Origin: Scybalocola_A sp900557175
GTDB lineage: Bacteria; Bacillota; Clostridia; Lachnospirales; Lachnospiraceae
Length of the DNA stretch: 12,580 nt
Assembly: GCA_937890745.1 (NCBI GenBank)
Contig: CALADH010000086.1
Coordinates: 1 to 12,580, forward strand
Direction: 5' to 3'
The position numbers and the translations under genes were made by a program. Positions within the stretch are counted from its first letter, which is position 1. Each line of letters opens with the position of its first letter. The notes under the pieces are model-generated. The model ran no database searches and had not been told where the DNA came from. It saw only the letters and a program-made list of their open reading frames with translations. Shown in pieces: positions 1-6,667 of this stretch.

Positions 1-262
1 AAAGAGCATAGTTCTGGAATACCATCGCGATATCTCTATCCTTAGGTTCAACATCGTTCATTAACTTGCCGTCGATGTAAAGCTCACCTTTGCTGATTTC
101 TTCAAGACCTGCGATCATACGAAGTGTTGTAGATTTACCACAGCCTGATGGTCCTACGAAAATGATAAATTCTTTATCTTCGATTTCAAGGTTGAAGTCC
201 TTAACAGCATTAAAACCGTTAGGATAGATTTTGTAAATGTGTTTCAGTGATAAACTTGACAT
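1..262 (-). CDS. Sugar ABC transporter ATP-binding protein, MsmK/UgpC type (N-terminal part)
   Basis: The first 87 codons of an ABC ATPase are visible; the rest lies beyond base 1. The start ATG (260-262) has an AAGGGGGAT ribosome binding site a few bases upstream. The translated segment shows the Walker A motif GPSGCGKST at residues 37-45 and the Q-loop VFQNYAL at 81-87. The N-terminus (LKHIYKIYPNG, then AVKDFNLEI) and the MNDVEPKDRDIAMVFQNYAL segment are characteristic of the MsmK/UgpC/MalK subfamily. These proteins energise binding-protein-dependent uptake of oligosaccharides or glycerol-3-phosphate at the inner face of the membrane, often shared among several permeases. The Walker B, signature and C-terminal regulatory domains are not in the window, so the substrate cannot be told. 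The gene is transcribed away from the peptidase gene, and no permease genes are visible. Confidence 0.9.
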   Translation of the reverse strand, partial: MSSLSLKHIYKIYPNGFNAVKDFNLEIEDKEFIIFVGPSGCGKSTTLRMIAGLEEISKGELYIDGKLMNDVEPKDRDIAMVFQNYAL

Positions 263-328
263 TATTTTATCCCCCTTATGGTAATAAATTTCTTTGTTTC
301 TGTTTTCGATAGATATATACTACACTAT

Positions 329-526
329 CTTTGCCTAAAACGCCATAGTCCAATTAACTAAATAAAAGTCTTCTTTTTTGGTGACTTTGCCTATTTCCCG
401 TTTTTACAATCACATTTTACAACAAAACTTCCTCTAACCCCCTGTTTTTTACGGCATTTTGTCACTTTTATCCTGTTTTTTTGCCAGTGTCTGAGAGAAA
501 ATATTTAAAAATAACGACTTTACCTA
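329..526 (-). repeat. Three dispersed copies of TAGGYAAAG upstream of the ABC ATPase gene
   Basis: On the minus strand the motif TAGGCAAAG occurs at 329-337 and 385-393, and TAGGTAAAG at 518-526. The second and third copies sit in a longer similar context, matching at 14 of 17 bases (383-399 and 516-532 on the plus strand read nearly the same). The first is 67 bases upstream of the ABC ATPase start. They could be binding sites for a transcriptional regulator of sugar uptake. In such AT-rich DNA, chance repetition of a 9-mer is also possible. Confidence 0.3.
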
Positions 527-558
527 TATTCCTCTGATTTTACCGTCAAAATTTTTAC

Positions 559-578
559 TTGACATAATTATCTGTCAA
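559..578. repeat. Inverted repeat TTGACA-N8-TGTCAA in the divergent region
   Basis: Perfect 6-base arms (559-564 and 573-578) flank an 8-base AT-rich spacer. The symmetry is like that of an operator for a dimeric repressor. TTGACA alone also resembles a -35 hexamer, but nothing like a -10 box lies 16-18 bases downstream. Function is unknown. Confidence 0.3.
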
Positions 579-613
579 CTCGCCTCAATCTACCGGAAAA
601 CACGGCAAAAAGC

Positions 614-642
614 TTGCTCAAAACCACTATATATCATATAAT
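614..642 (+). promoter_or_regulatory. Candidate sigma-A promoter for the M32 carboxypeptidase gene
   Basis: A perfect -10 hexamer TATAAT (637-642) is preceded at 17 bases by TTGCTC (614-619), a weak -35 that matches the consensus only in TTG. The predicted transcription start is near 649, giving an untranslated leader of about 78 bases. The DNA around the -10 is AT-rich. Confidence 0.45.
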
Positions 643-726
643 ATAGTCACTGCACATTTAAAAAACATGCCTTTTACTTTGTGCTCTAAAAAACAGCCCT
701 GACGGGTATAAAGGAGGATTCTTATT

Positions 727-2229
727 TTGAATAAAGACTATGAAAAATTAACCGCCTATTTTGACAAAAGCGCAGCACTTTCCATGGCACTGACACTCTC
801 AAACTGGGACAGCTCTACAGAAGCACCGAAAGAAGCCGTCGAACTGACGTCCAAATATGTCGGCATTTTAAGTGAACTCTACTATCACGCTTTAATTAAT
901 GAAGATGTGGAGGCTTTAATTCAGAAGCTTGAAACAGCCGATGATCTGACCGAGACTCAGACGCGTATTCTCATCAAGGCAAAGGAACAATTTGACAATA
1001 TCCGCCACATTCCTGCTAAAGAATACGGAGCATACCAGACATTGCTTGCAAAATCAGATGCCGTATGGCAGAAAGCAAAGACAGAGAATGACTATGCTTC
1101 CTTTGCCCCTGTTTTATCCGAACTGATTAATTATAATAAGAAGTTTGCCGCCTACAAGGCAAAGGCGCGCGGCTATGACGGCCCGCTTTATGATATTCTT
1201 CTTGATGATTATGAAAAAGGCTTTACAACACAAAAGCTCGATATATTTTTTGAAAAGCTCAAAAACGCCATCGTTCCGCTTGTAAAGCTTGCCGTAAAAA
1301 ACAATCATCTTATTAATAAGGATTTCAACTTTCTTTCCTATGATATTGATACACAGGCTGAAGTTTCAAGAAAACTTGCCGAACATATCGGCTTTGATTT
1401 TAACCGCGGTGTTATTAAAACAAGTGTCCATCCGTTTACAACGAACCTTCACAATAAAGATGTCCGCATTACAACCGCCTACTATGAAAACAATTTAGAA
1501 AGCGCCATGTTTTCAACCATTCATGAAGGCGGCCATGCCCTCTATGAAATGCACGTAGACGATGAACTGACTGGCACGCCGGCTGCAGATATTTCCATGG
1601 GTATGCACGAAAGCCAGTCCCGCCTCTTTGAAAATAACTTAGGACGCAGTGAAGCCTTTTGGACACCGCTATTCCCGATGCTTCAGGAAGCTTTTAAAGA
1701 ACAGCTTTCCGATATTACATTGGAACATTTCGTGAAAGCAATTAATAAATCTGTGCCTGATCTTATCCGCACCGAAGCCGATGAGCTGACTTACTGTCTG
1801 CACATCATGGTGCGCTACGAAATCGAAAAGCTTATTTTCAACGGTAATGCAGATGTCAATGAACTGCCAAAGCTTTGGAATGATAAATATGAAGAATATC
1901 TCGGCATCCGCCCTCAGACAGACAGTGAAGGCATTCTTCAGGACATCCACTGGGCCATCGGCTCCTTCGGCTACTTTCCGTCCTACGCCATCGGCACAGC
2001 CATCGCCGCTCAGATTTATGCCCACTTAAAGACAGTCATGCCGCTTGAAGATGACCTTCGCGCCGGTAACTTTGCACCGATTAATGACTACCTGAAAGAG
2101 CATCTCCACCGCTTTGCCGGCTCAAAAACAACAAAAGAGCTGCTTGAAGGACTTATGGGCGAAGACTTCAATCCGGATTACTACATCAACTATCTGACAG
2201 AAAAATATACAAAGCTGTATCAAGAATAA
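727..2229 (+). CDS. Metallocarboxypeptidase, peptidase family M32 (thermostable carboxypeptidase 1 type)
   Basis: This 500-residue protein is of the usual length for family M32, which are cytoplasmic zinc carboxypeptidases that remove C-terminal amino acids from peptides with broad specificity. The zinc site is HEGGH at residues 266-270, where the two histidines bind metal and E267 is catalytic. The third ligand, E295, lies in HESQSR (294-299). Two other family hallmarks are present: IRTEADELTY (347-356) and the HWAIGSFGYFPSYAIG segment (408-423). There is no signal peptide or membrane segment. The start is a TTG codon, chosen because a textbook AAGGAGG (711-717) sits 9 bases upstream and no better-placed ATG precedes the conserved N-terminal segment. 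The gene is monocistronic, with its own candidate promoter and a terminator directly downstream. The likely role is intracellular peptide turnover. Confidence 0.95.
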   Translation: MNKDYEKLTAYFDKSAALSMALTLSNWDSSTEAPKEAVELTSKYVGILSELYYHALINEDVEALIQKLETADDLTETQTRILIKAKEQFDNIRHIPAKEYGAYQTLLAKSDAVWQKAKTENDYASFAPVLSELINYNKKFAAYKAKARGYDGPLYDILLDDYEKGFTTQKLDIFFEKLKNAIVPLVKLAVKNNHLINKDFNFLSYDIDTQAEVSRKLAEHIGFDFNRGVIKTSVHPFTTNLHNKDVRITTAYYENNLESAMFSTIHEGGHALYEMHVDDELTGTPAADISMGMHESQSRLFENNLGRSEAFWTPLFPMLQEAFKEQLSDITLEHFVKAINKSVPDLIRTEADELTYCLHIMVRYEIEKLIFNGNADVNELPKLWNDKYEEYLGIRPQTDSEGILQDIHWAIGSFGYFPSYAIGTAIAAQIYAHLKTVMPLEDDLRAGNFAPINDYLKEHLHRFAGSKTTKELLEGLMGEDFNPDYYINYLTEKYTKLYQE

Positions 2230-2243
2230 TTTTCCTATATTAC

Positions 2244-2294
2244 AAAAAGGTATCGCAAAAGCATCTTATCAAATGCTTAAGCGATTCCTTTTTT
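2244..2294. terminator. Bidirectional intrinsic terminator between convergent genes
   Basis: Outer arms AAAAAGGTATCGC (2244-2256) and GCGATTCCTTTTT (2281-2293) pair almost fully. An inner stem AAGCAT/ATGCTT (2259-2264 and 2273-2278) extends the hairpin. A T-run follows on each strand, so it can stop transcription of the M32 gene from the left and of the uncharacterised gene from the right. The distal arm reaches the first base of the convergent gene's stop codon (2293-2295). Confidence 0.85.
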
Positions 2295-3573
2295 AATTTT
2301 CTTTGTGATCCATACATTTTTTGAAAAATAATGTGACCTCACGGCTTAACTCGTCTTTTGTCATATTTTCAGTAATAAAAACATCTTCTGTCATCCGCGC
2401 CTCGCGGCGTCCGCCATCTGAAAAGTAAGCATAAAGTGCATCGCCCTGCATCGTTTTTTCATTATGATTCCGGGATAAAATACTGCCCTCCACTGCTGCC
2501 ACCTGTATGCCGCCGTCATGAACCGATTCTACAAAGCGCATAAACACTGTCTTTTTCTTTTCATTAATATACGTATACTTTCGTTCATAAACTGTATTCG
2601 TCTCAATAAATTTCGGACGCTCCATATAACTGTAAGACGGATAATATCCGAACCAGCCTCTATTTTTAAAGAGGTTATCAAGCATTGTTTTCATAAGGCT
2701 GTGACTTCCCGCATAAATTGCCAGTACTGAGCCCATCCTCGAATAATTACGGCAGCACTTATCTATCAGTTCGCGTATAAAATCAAAAAGTATCTGCCCT
2801 TCTTTATTTGTAATCTTATATACCCATGCTTCAAAAAAAGCATACGGTTCAGCCTCATAATTTTCAAGAAGCATTATCAAATCTTCCCATCCGCATCGTC
2901 TGAAAATATCCTCAGCCGCTTTTCTCACCGGAGGCTCAAGATAGCAAATTTCCTGAAGCGTTTTGTCATAGCGGACATTTGTCCTGCCGTAGCCAATCAC
3001 TGTCTCATCATGCAGATACCAGCCAAGATACAAGTAAAGGAAATTAAAAAGCTGCGCATTGTCACGCTCATACGTATTCAAAAAGCTTTCACCCAAAATA
3101 TGCCACTTATCCATAAAGGCATTGATCCGTTCAGATAAAAGCCGCCATGGCACTTTATCTGACTGAAGATTTATCGGCGCCGTACTCAGATTGTAATTCC
3201 AAAGCTCAATTTTTGCCGTCACATGCTCAAAATAAAAAGAGCTCTCCTTCACCGGTCCCTCCGGTGCAAGTGCATTTTTGAAGTAAATACGCGCGCCATG
3301 CATCGTCTTTTGGCCGCGCACCTGTGTCATCAAAATTTCACGCGGATGACGCCCGTCCTCAATCAGCACATCCTGAAAAACCAATGTAATCGAAAAAGCT
3401 GCCGTGTCCGCAACCCGAACGATAAACTCACGATTCTTTATCTTATATGGGATCACTGCCTGTCCGACAACATAATCACAGAATACAGTCAGTCCCTTAC
3501 GCACATCCTCCGGAAAATCCGCGGCAAATTTCAGAAACGCTTCGCGCTCCCGTTCTGTCATCTGATAATCCAT
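2293..3573 (-). CDS. Uncharacterised protein, possibly DUF3878 family, second gene of the maf operon
   Basis: This 426-residue protein is predicted to be soluble, with no signal peptide, membrane segment or cysteine cluster. I do not recognise a catalytic motif. It is rich in aromatic and charged residues, with a Tyr-rich stretch (FGYYPSYSYM, near residue 310) and a long helical-looking middle. From memory its size and style resemble the Clostridia-restricted family DUF3878 of unknown function. That assignment is a weak guess. Translation starts at an ATG with AGGAGA about 7 bases upstream, and the gene begins 15 bases after the maf stop codon, so the two are almost certainly co-transcribed. 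It ends within the bidirectional terminator. The coding sequence is intact and its base composition fits its neighbours. No function is proposed. Confidence 0.8.
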   Translation of the reverse strand: MDYQMTEREREAFLKFAADFPEDVRKGLTVFCDYVVGQAVIPYKIKNREFIVRVADTAAFSITLVFQDVLIEDGRHPREILMTQVRGQKTMHGARIYFKNALAPEGPVKESSFYFEHVTAKIELWNYNLSTAPINLQSDKVPWRLLSERINAFMDKWHILGESFLNTYERDNAQLFNFLYLYLGWYLHDETVIGYGRTNVRYDKTLQEICYLEPPVRKAAEDIFRRCGWEDLIMLLENYEAEPYAFFEAWVYKITNKEGQILFDFIRELIDKCCRNYSRMGSVLAIYAGSHSLMKTMLDNLFKNRGWFGYYPSYSYMERPKFIETNTVYERKYTYINEKKKTVFMRFVESVHDGGIQVAAVEGSILSRNHNEKTMQGDALYAYFSDGGRREARMTEDVFITENMTKDELSREVTLFFKKCMDHKEN

Positions 3574-3588
3574 AATTTTCTCCTAAAT

Positions 3589-4182
3589 CTATACTAAATG
3601 ATATAACTGCTGCCATACTTCGGTCAGAGGAAGACCGACAACATTATTGTAGTCACCGTCAACCGACCTGACAAACACTGCACCAACCCCCTGAATACCA
3701 TAGGCGCCTGCCTTATCCATCGGTTCCCCTGTGCTTATATACCACTCAATCATATCGTCTGTCAGCGTCTGCATCCAGACAGCCGTCTTTCCGGCAAAAT
3801 TTTTCTCAAAAACAGTGCCGTCCGCCTTCTGTCCAATCATACACACACCGGTGTAAACGTCATGCCTTCTTCCCGAAAGCAGCCTTAACATATGCTTTGC
3901 ATCCGGCACATCTTTCGGCTTTCCAAGCACCTTGCCGTCACAGCAGACAACTGTATCTGCGCCAAGGACAACACTCGTTTTCAAATCAAATGCTTCATCT
4001 TCAGCTACACGCGCGTAAACGTCCTTCGCCTTAAGTGCTGCTAAAGCTTTCACAACAGCTTCAGGCTCTGCTTCATCCGTCTTTTCCTCGGCTTCAGAAA
4101 CAAACACCTTAAAATCTATGCCTGCCTGACTTAAAAGTTCTCTCCTTCTCGGCGATGCCGATGCCAGAATAACTTTTCTCAT
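3589..4182 (-). CDS. maf: Maf-type nucleoside triphosphate pyrophosphatase (dTTP/UTP class)
   Basis: This 197-residue protein is full length for the Maf/HAM1-fold family. These cytoplasmic enzymes hydrolyse non-canonical or modified nucleotides (and dTTP/UTP in the YhdE class) to monophosphate and pyrophosphate, cleaning the nucleotide pool. The N-terminal signature SASPRRRELL is at residues 8-17. The metal-binding/catalytic Asp is in GADTVV (D76). LSGRRHDVYTG follows near 101-111, and the EPMDKAGAYGIQG segment near 155-167 is the form typical of the dTTP/UTP (YhdE, B. subtilis Maf) subgroup. The start ATG is preceded by AAGGGGTG. A candidate promoter lies at about 4243-4251. The gene leads a two-gene operon with an uncharacterised protein. 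In B. subtilis maf is linked to septum control, but no division genes are adjacent here. Confidence 0.95.
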   Translation of the reverse strand: MRKVILASASPRRRELLSQAGIDFKVFVSEAEEKTDEAEPEAVVKALAALKAKDVYARVAEDEAFDLKTSVVLGADTVVCCDGKVLGKPKDVPDAKHMLRLLSGRRHDVYTGVCMIGQKADGTVFEKNFAGKTAVWMQTLTDDMIEWYISTGEPMDKAGAYGIQGVGAVFVRSVDGDYNNVVGLPLTEVWQQLYHLV

Positions 4183-4218
4183 ATATAAAGCACCCCTTAA
4201 TATCGCATAAACTGTATC

Positions 4219-4251
4219 GGCAGCTTACTGCCAACATTCCATATTTTAGCA
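4219..4251 (-). promoter_or_regulatory. Candidate extended -10 promoter and leader hairpin of the maf operon
   Basis: On the minus strand TGCTAAAAT (4243-4251) is an extended -10 element (TG-N-TAAAAT). I see no good -35 hexamer, which extended -10 promoters can lack. The predicted start is near 4236, so a perfect 5-bp hairpin with a 4-base loop (4219-4232, GGCAG/CTGCC) would lie at the extreme 5' end of the transcript, where such stems often stabilise mRNA. No T-run follows, so it is not a terminator. The rest of the 146-bp gap (4183-4328) shows no convincing terminator for the operon upstream. Confidence 0.4.
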
Positions 4252-4328
4252 CATATCAGAGAAAAAAAGTAGTCTATATTTTGATTTATTTCGAAACATG
4301 GTATCATCCCGGACGTTAAAAATGGATT

Positions 4329-5132
4329 TTACTGTACATCACTGTCATTCTTATCTGCCATCTCCGGCATATATGCCCAAAAGCGCTTTGCCATCATTGT
4401 CATCTGACACTTTGGATTCAGCCGCTGCCGAATCTCTGTCGTATTAAAATAAGTACGCCAGAGCTTTTCATACATATCTGAATTTTGAACAGACACTTCA
4501 GCATTCTTAAAAATAGTATCGTCATATTGAAAAAACTCACAGTCACTGCCGGACTTATGGGTACACGCAAGACGCCGCCCCACGTCACAAATCATAAATG
4601 TCTCATTTGGATAACGCTTTGAAAAATGCCATGCCATCTGACGAAGCTGCTGATGCTTCGGGCGGATTTTCGCAGCTAAAAGTGTCTGTCCCGAAATTGT
4701 CACACATTCAAACCGCAAAAAGCCATAGAGATGGTCGCTTTCTCTTGAAACCTTTCTTGAAAGCTGCATCACAAGGCGTATCTCCAGCTCATTCAGCGCA
4801 TCCATCACCTTATTGCCATAAAAAAGCCCATAAACAATAAAACGGTAAATCGCCTCCGCTTTACTTTCGTCAGCCGCACAGGACGCATAAAATATCGTCC
4901 AGAAAGCACGCTCGGAAATCTTTTTCTTCACTGCTTCTGCAACAGCTTCGGCATGTTTTGTATCTGTTGGCACTACTTTATATTCTGAAAAAAGTGCTGT
5001 CTGTCTGTTTTCATCCGAAATAAGCTGCACACCGATATCATGCAGGCCGTACCGGCTGGTATAAGCCTCATAGACAGCACTTAAAATTCCCTCGAAACTA
5101 TCCTCACACAATAAAATCCGTTTAATTTTCAT
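4329..5132 (-). CDS. Putative DNA repair/metabolism protein with DUF4130-like domain (TIGR03915 type), partner of the radical SAM protein
   Basis: This 267-residue protein matches the family found beside, and sometimes fused to a uracil-DNA-glycosylase-like domain next to, a DNA-linked radical SAM protein. The N-terminus has the typical DSFEGILSAVYEAY segment (residues 11-24). The DUF4130-like core runs from about 135 to 258, with GFLRFECV (137-144), RPKHQQLRQMAWHFSKRYP (157-175), ICDVGRR (181-187) and the C-terminal RLNPKCQMTMMAKRFWAYMPEM (237-258). There is no UDG domain here. The start ATG overlaps the radical SAM stop codon in an ATGA junction, with a very strong GGGGAGGAA ribosome binding site inside the upstream gene. 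Translation of the two is therefore coupled, and a physical or stoichiometric partnership is likely. The biochemical activity is unknown. Regulation should follow the LexA-type promoter upstream of the radical SAM gene. Confidence 0.85.
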   Translation of the reverse strand: MKIKRILLCEDSFEGILSAVYEAYTSRYGLHDIGVQLISDENRQTALFSEYKVVPTDTKHAEAVAEAVKKKISERAFWTIFYASCAADESKAEAIYRFIVYGLFYGNKVMDALNELEIRLVMQLSRKVSRESDHLYGFLRFECVTISGQTLLAAKIRPKHQQLRQMAWHFSKRYPNETFMICDVGRRLACTHKSGSDCEFFQYDDTIFKNAEVSVQNSDMYEKLWRTYFNTTEIRQRLNPKCQMTMMAKRFWAYMPEMADKNDSDVQ

Positions 5133-6580
5133 GGTGTTCCTCCCCAGTCATCAAACAGTGAAAGCTGCCTGTAGCTTCCTGCCGCCTCCCGAAGCGGCGC
5201 CGGAAGCCTGTCTTTAAAATCTATCATATTTCTTGTAATATAATCCTCATCAAGCTTGACCGGATAAAACTGCCGTCCCTTACACGTAATAAAATAAACG
5301 GCACGCTTAAGAACGATACCAAGCTTTTTTAAATCATCAAAATCAAGCGCCGCAAACCGCCTTGCCTTACATATACGCCGCGCAGACTGCACGCCGATTC
5401 CCGGCACCCGCAGCAGCATCTTATAGTCTGCTTTGTTGACTTCCACCGGGAAATGCTCAAGATGGCGAATCGCCCAGTCGCACTTCGGATCCATCACTCT
5501 GTTAAAATTTGGGCGTTCTTTATCCAAAAGCTCATCCGCGGTAAAACCGTAAAATCTCAAAAGCCAGTCAGCCTGATACAGACGGTGTTCACGAAGCAGC
5601 GGCGGCTTTGTATCCGGCGACGGCAGACGGCTGTCCTCGTTGAGGGCAATATAAGCCGAATAAAAAACGCGCCGCATCTCAAACCGCCTGTAGAGCGATT
5701 CACTGACCGATATAATCTCATAATCCGACTCCCCTGTGGCGCCGATAATCATCTGCGTGCTCTGACCTGCCGGCACAAAATACCTGCTGCCTGAAGGCAT
5801 CAATGCGCTCCCTGATGTCTCTTGCAAAAAAGCCTTTGATGGCGCAGGCTGTTGTTTTTCACTGCGGCCTGAAATGATGTCTCTGCCGGACGAACCCAAA
5901 AGCTGCGGCATCAAAGGCCGGAGTCTGGCGCCACACTCTGCGAGCATCAGCTTATCGGAGGCAATTTGGTTTTGTATATGACGCATCGGCGTCAATATAT
6001 TCTGTCTTGACTTTGCAGGCGCCAGTGTGCGAAGACCCTCCGCTGTCGGAAGTTCAAGATTACAGCTCACTCTGTCAGCAAGATAGCCAATCTTTTCAAC
6101 AAGCAGTGTATCTGCTCCCGGAATCAGTTTCACATGAATATATCCGCAGAAATGATACTTTTCTCTCAGCAGAAGCAATGTCTCATAAAGCTTCTCCATC
6201 GTATAATCCGGCGTATGAATGACACCTGAACTTAAAAACAGACCTTCAATATAATTGCGCCTGTAAAACTCCATCGTCAGCGTGCATATCTCCTCCGGCG
6301 TAAAGGTTGCCCTCGGCACATCATTGCTCACCCTGCTGATACAGTAACGGCAGTCATAACAGCAGTCGTTGGACATAAGGATCTTAAGCAGAGATATACA
6401 GCGGCCGTCCCCCGAAAAAGCATGGCAGATGCCCGATCGGTGGCCGTTGCCCATCCCCTTGCCGTCATTTGTCCTTTCAGATCCCGATGATGTACATGAT
6501 ACATCATACTTAGCCGCATCCGACAATATCTCTAACTTTTCCTCCAGTGTCATCGCCCACTGCACTGTCGTCCTTTTCAT
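5129..6580 (-). CDS. Putative DNA modification/repair radical SAM protein (TIGR03916 type)
   Basis: The protein has 483 residues from the chosen ATG (6578-6580), which has GAGG 9 bases upstream. An in-frame ATG 15 bases earlier (6595) lacks a Shine-Dalgarno. Residue numbers use the chosen start. The N-terminus carries the family signature KYDVSCTSSGSER (about 24-36) and DGRCISLLKIL (about 58-68). The radical SAM [4Fe-4S] motif CX3CX2C is C73, C77, C80. A family block PAGQSTQMIIGATGE lies near 270-284. A helix-hairpin-helix DNA-binding motif (LLRVPGIGVQSARRICKAR) lies near 389-407. The extreme C-terminus contains QLSLF (472-476), the consensus sliding-clamp-binding pentapeptide. Family members are reported beside DUF4130/UDG-like proteins and are presumed to act on DNA, but the reaction is unknown to me. 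A Ser/Gly/Pro-rich stretch near 207-266 seems longer than in relatives I remember. It is the first gene of a LexA-box-controlled operon. Confidence 0.9.
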   Translation of the reverse strand: MKRTTVQWAMTLEEKLEILSDAAKYDVSCTSSGSERTNDGKGMGNGHRSGICHAFSGDGRCISLLKILMSNDCCYDCRYCISRVSNDVPRATFTPEEICTLTMEFYRRNYIEGLFLSSGVIHTPDYTMEKLYETLLLLREKYHFCGYIHVKLIPGADTLLVEKIGYLADRVSCNLELPTAEGLRTLAPAKSRQNILTPMRHIQNQIASDKLMLAECGARLRPLMPQLLGSSGRDIISGRSEKQQPAPSKAFLQETSGSALMPSGSRYFVPAGQSTQMIIGATGESDYEIISVSESLYRRFEMRRVFYSAYIALNEDSRLPSPDTKPPLLREHRLYQADWLLRFYGFTADELLDKERPNFNRVMDPKCDWAIRHLEHFPVEVNKADYKMLLRVPGIGVQSARRICKARRFAALDFDDLKKLGIVLKRAVYFITCKGRQFYPVKLDEDYITRNMIDFKDRLPAPLREAAGSYRQLSLFDDWGGTP

Positions 6581-6601
6581 CTTGATTCGCCTCATTTCTA
6601 T

Positions 6602-6615
6602 CGAATATATGTTCT
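6602..6615. promoter_or_regulatory. LexA-type SOS box 2 (near-consensus) over the transcription start
   Basis: CGAATATATGTTCT matches the Gram-positive LexA consensus CGAACRNRYGTTCG at 12 of 14 positions. The deviations are GAAT for GAAC in one half-site and the last base. It lies just downstream of the minus-strand -10 box and covers the predicted start (about 6615). Its centre is 28 bp from that of the first box. Confidence 0.7.
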
Positions 6616-6621
6616 ATTTTT

Positions 6622-6650
6622 ATTATATCAGAACATACGTTCATTGTAAA
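6622..6650 (-). promoter_or_regulatory. Sigma-A promoter of the radical SAM repair operon
   Basis: On the minus strand the -35 is TTTACA (6645-6650, one mismatch to TTGACA), the spacer is exactly 17 bases and the -10 is a perfect TATAAT (6622-6627). The predicted start is near 6615, leaving a leader of about 35 bases to the chosen ATG. Two LexA-type boxes overlap the promoter, so it should be repressed until DNA damage. Confidence 0.85.
6631..6642. promoter_or_regulatory. LexA-type SOS box 1, inside the promoter spacer
   Basis: GAACATACGTTC is a perfect GAAC-N4-GTTC core, and its inner bases fit the RNRY pattern of the Bacillus/Clostridium LexA (DinR) box. It lies wholly between the -35 and -10 hexamers of the radical SAM operon promoter, so bound LexA would exclude RNA polymerase. 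Confidence 0.85.
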
Positions 6651-6667
6651 GAGAAACTATCTTTTTA

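Larger units (their letters stand above)
263..726. other. Divergent AT-rich intergenic region
   Basis: This 464-bp region between two divergently transcribed genes has no convincing coding sequence. It holds a candidate promoter for the plus-strand peptidase (614-642), a 6-8-6 inverted repeat (559-578), three copies of a 9-base motif (between 329 and 526), and the ribosome binding site AAGGAGG (711-717). It must also hold the promoter of the minus-strand ABC ATPase. I could find no hexamer pair there that I would defend; an AT-rich TAGTAT/TATATC stretch near 308-325 is the best region. I found no CcpA-type cre site and no convincing riboswitch-like structure. Confidence 0.6.

Noticed and set aside
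667..702. Possible 11-codon leader peptide before the M32 gene
   Set aside because: The ATG lacks a ribosome binding site, and no attenuator-like alternative hairpins are visible between it and the gene.
1381..1391. GAACATATCG inside the M32 gene as a LexA box
   Set aside because: Only one half-site matches, it is within coding sequence, and no promoter is near.
1669..2025. Minus-strand open frame of 118 codons within the M32 gene
   Set aside because: It lies wholly antisense to a clearly conserved peptidase region and shows no family features or start signal.
3223..3597. Plus-strand open frame of 124 codons opposite the uncharacterised gene
   Set aside because: The minus-strand gene has a proper start site, operon spacing and terminator. 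The opposite frame has none of these and its product looks like random sequence.
4270..4328. Terminator after the repair operon
   Set aside because: There is a T-run near 4260-4270 on the minus strand, but I could not find a stable stem just before it, so no terminator is claimed.
6595..6595. Upstream ATG as the start of the radical SAM gene
   Set aside because: It lacks a Shine-Dalgarno, whereas the ATG 15 bases later has GAGG at 9 bases. It cannot be excluded without experimental start mapping.
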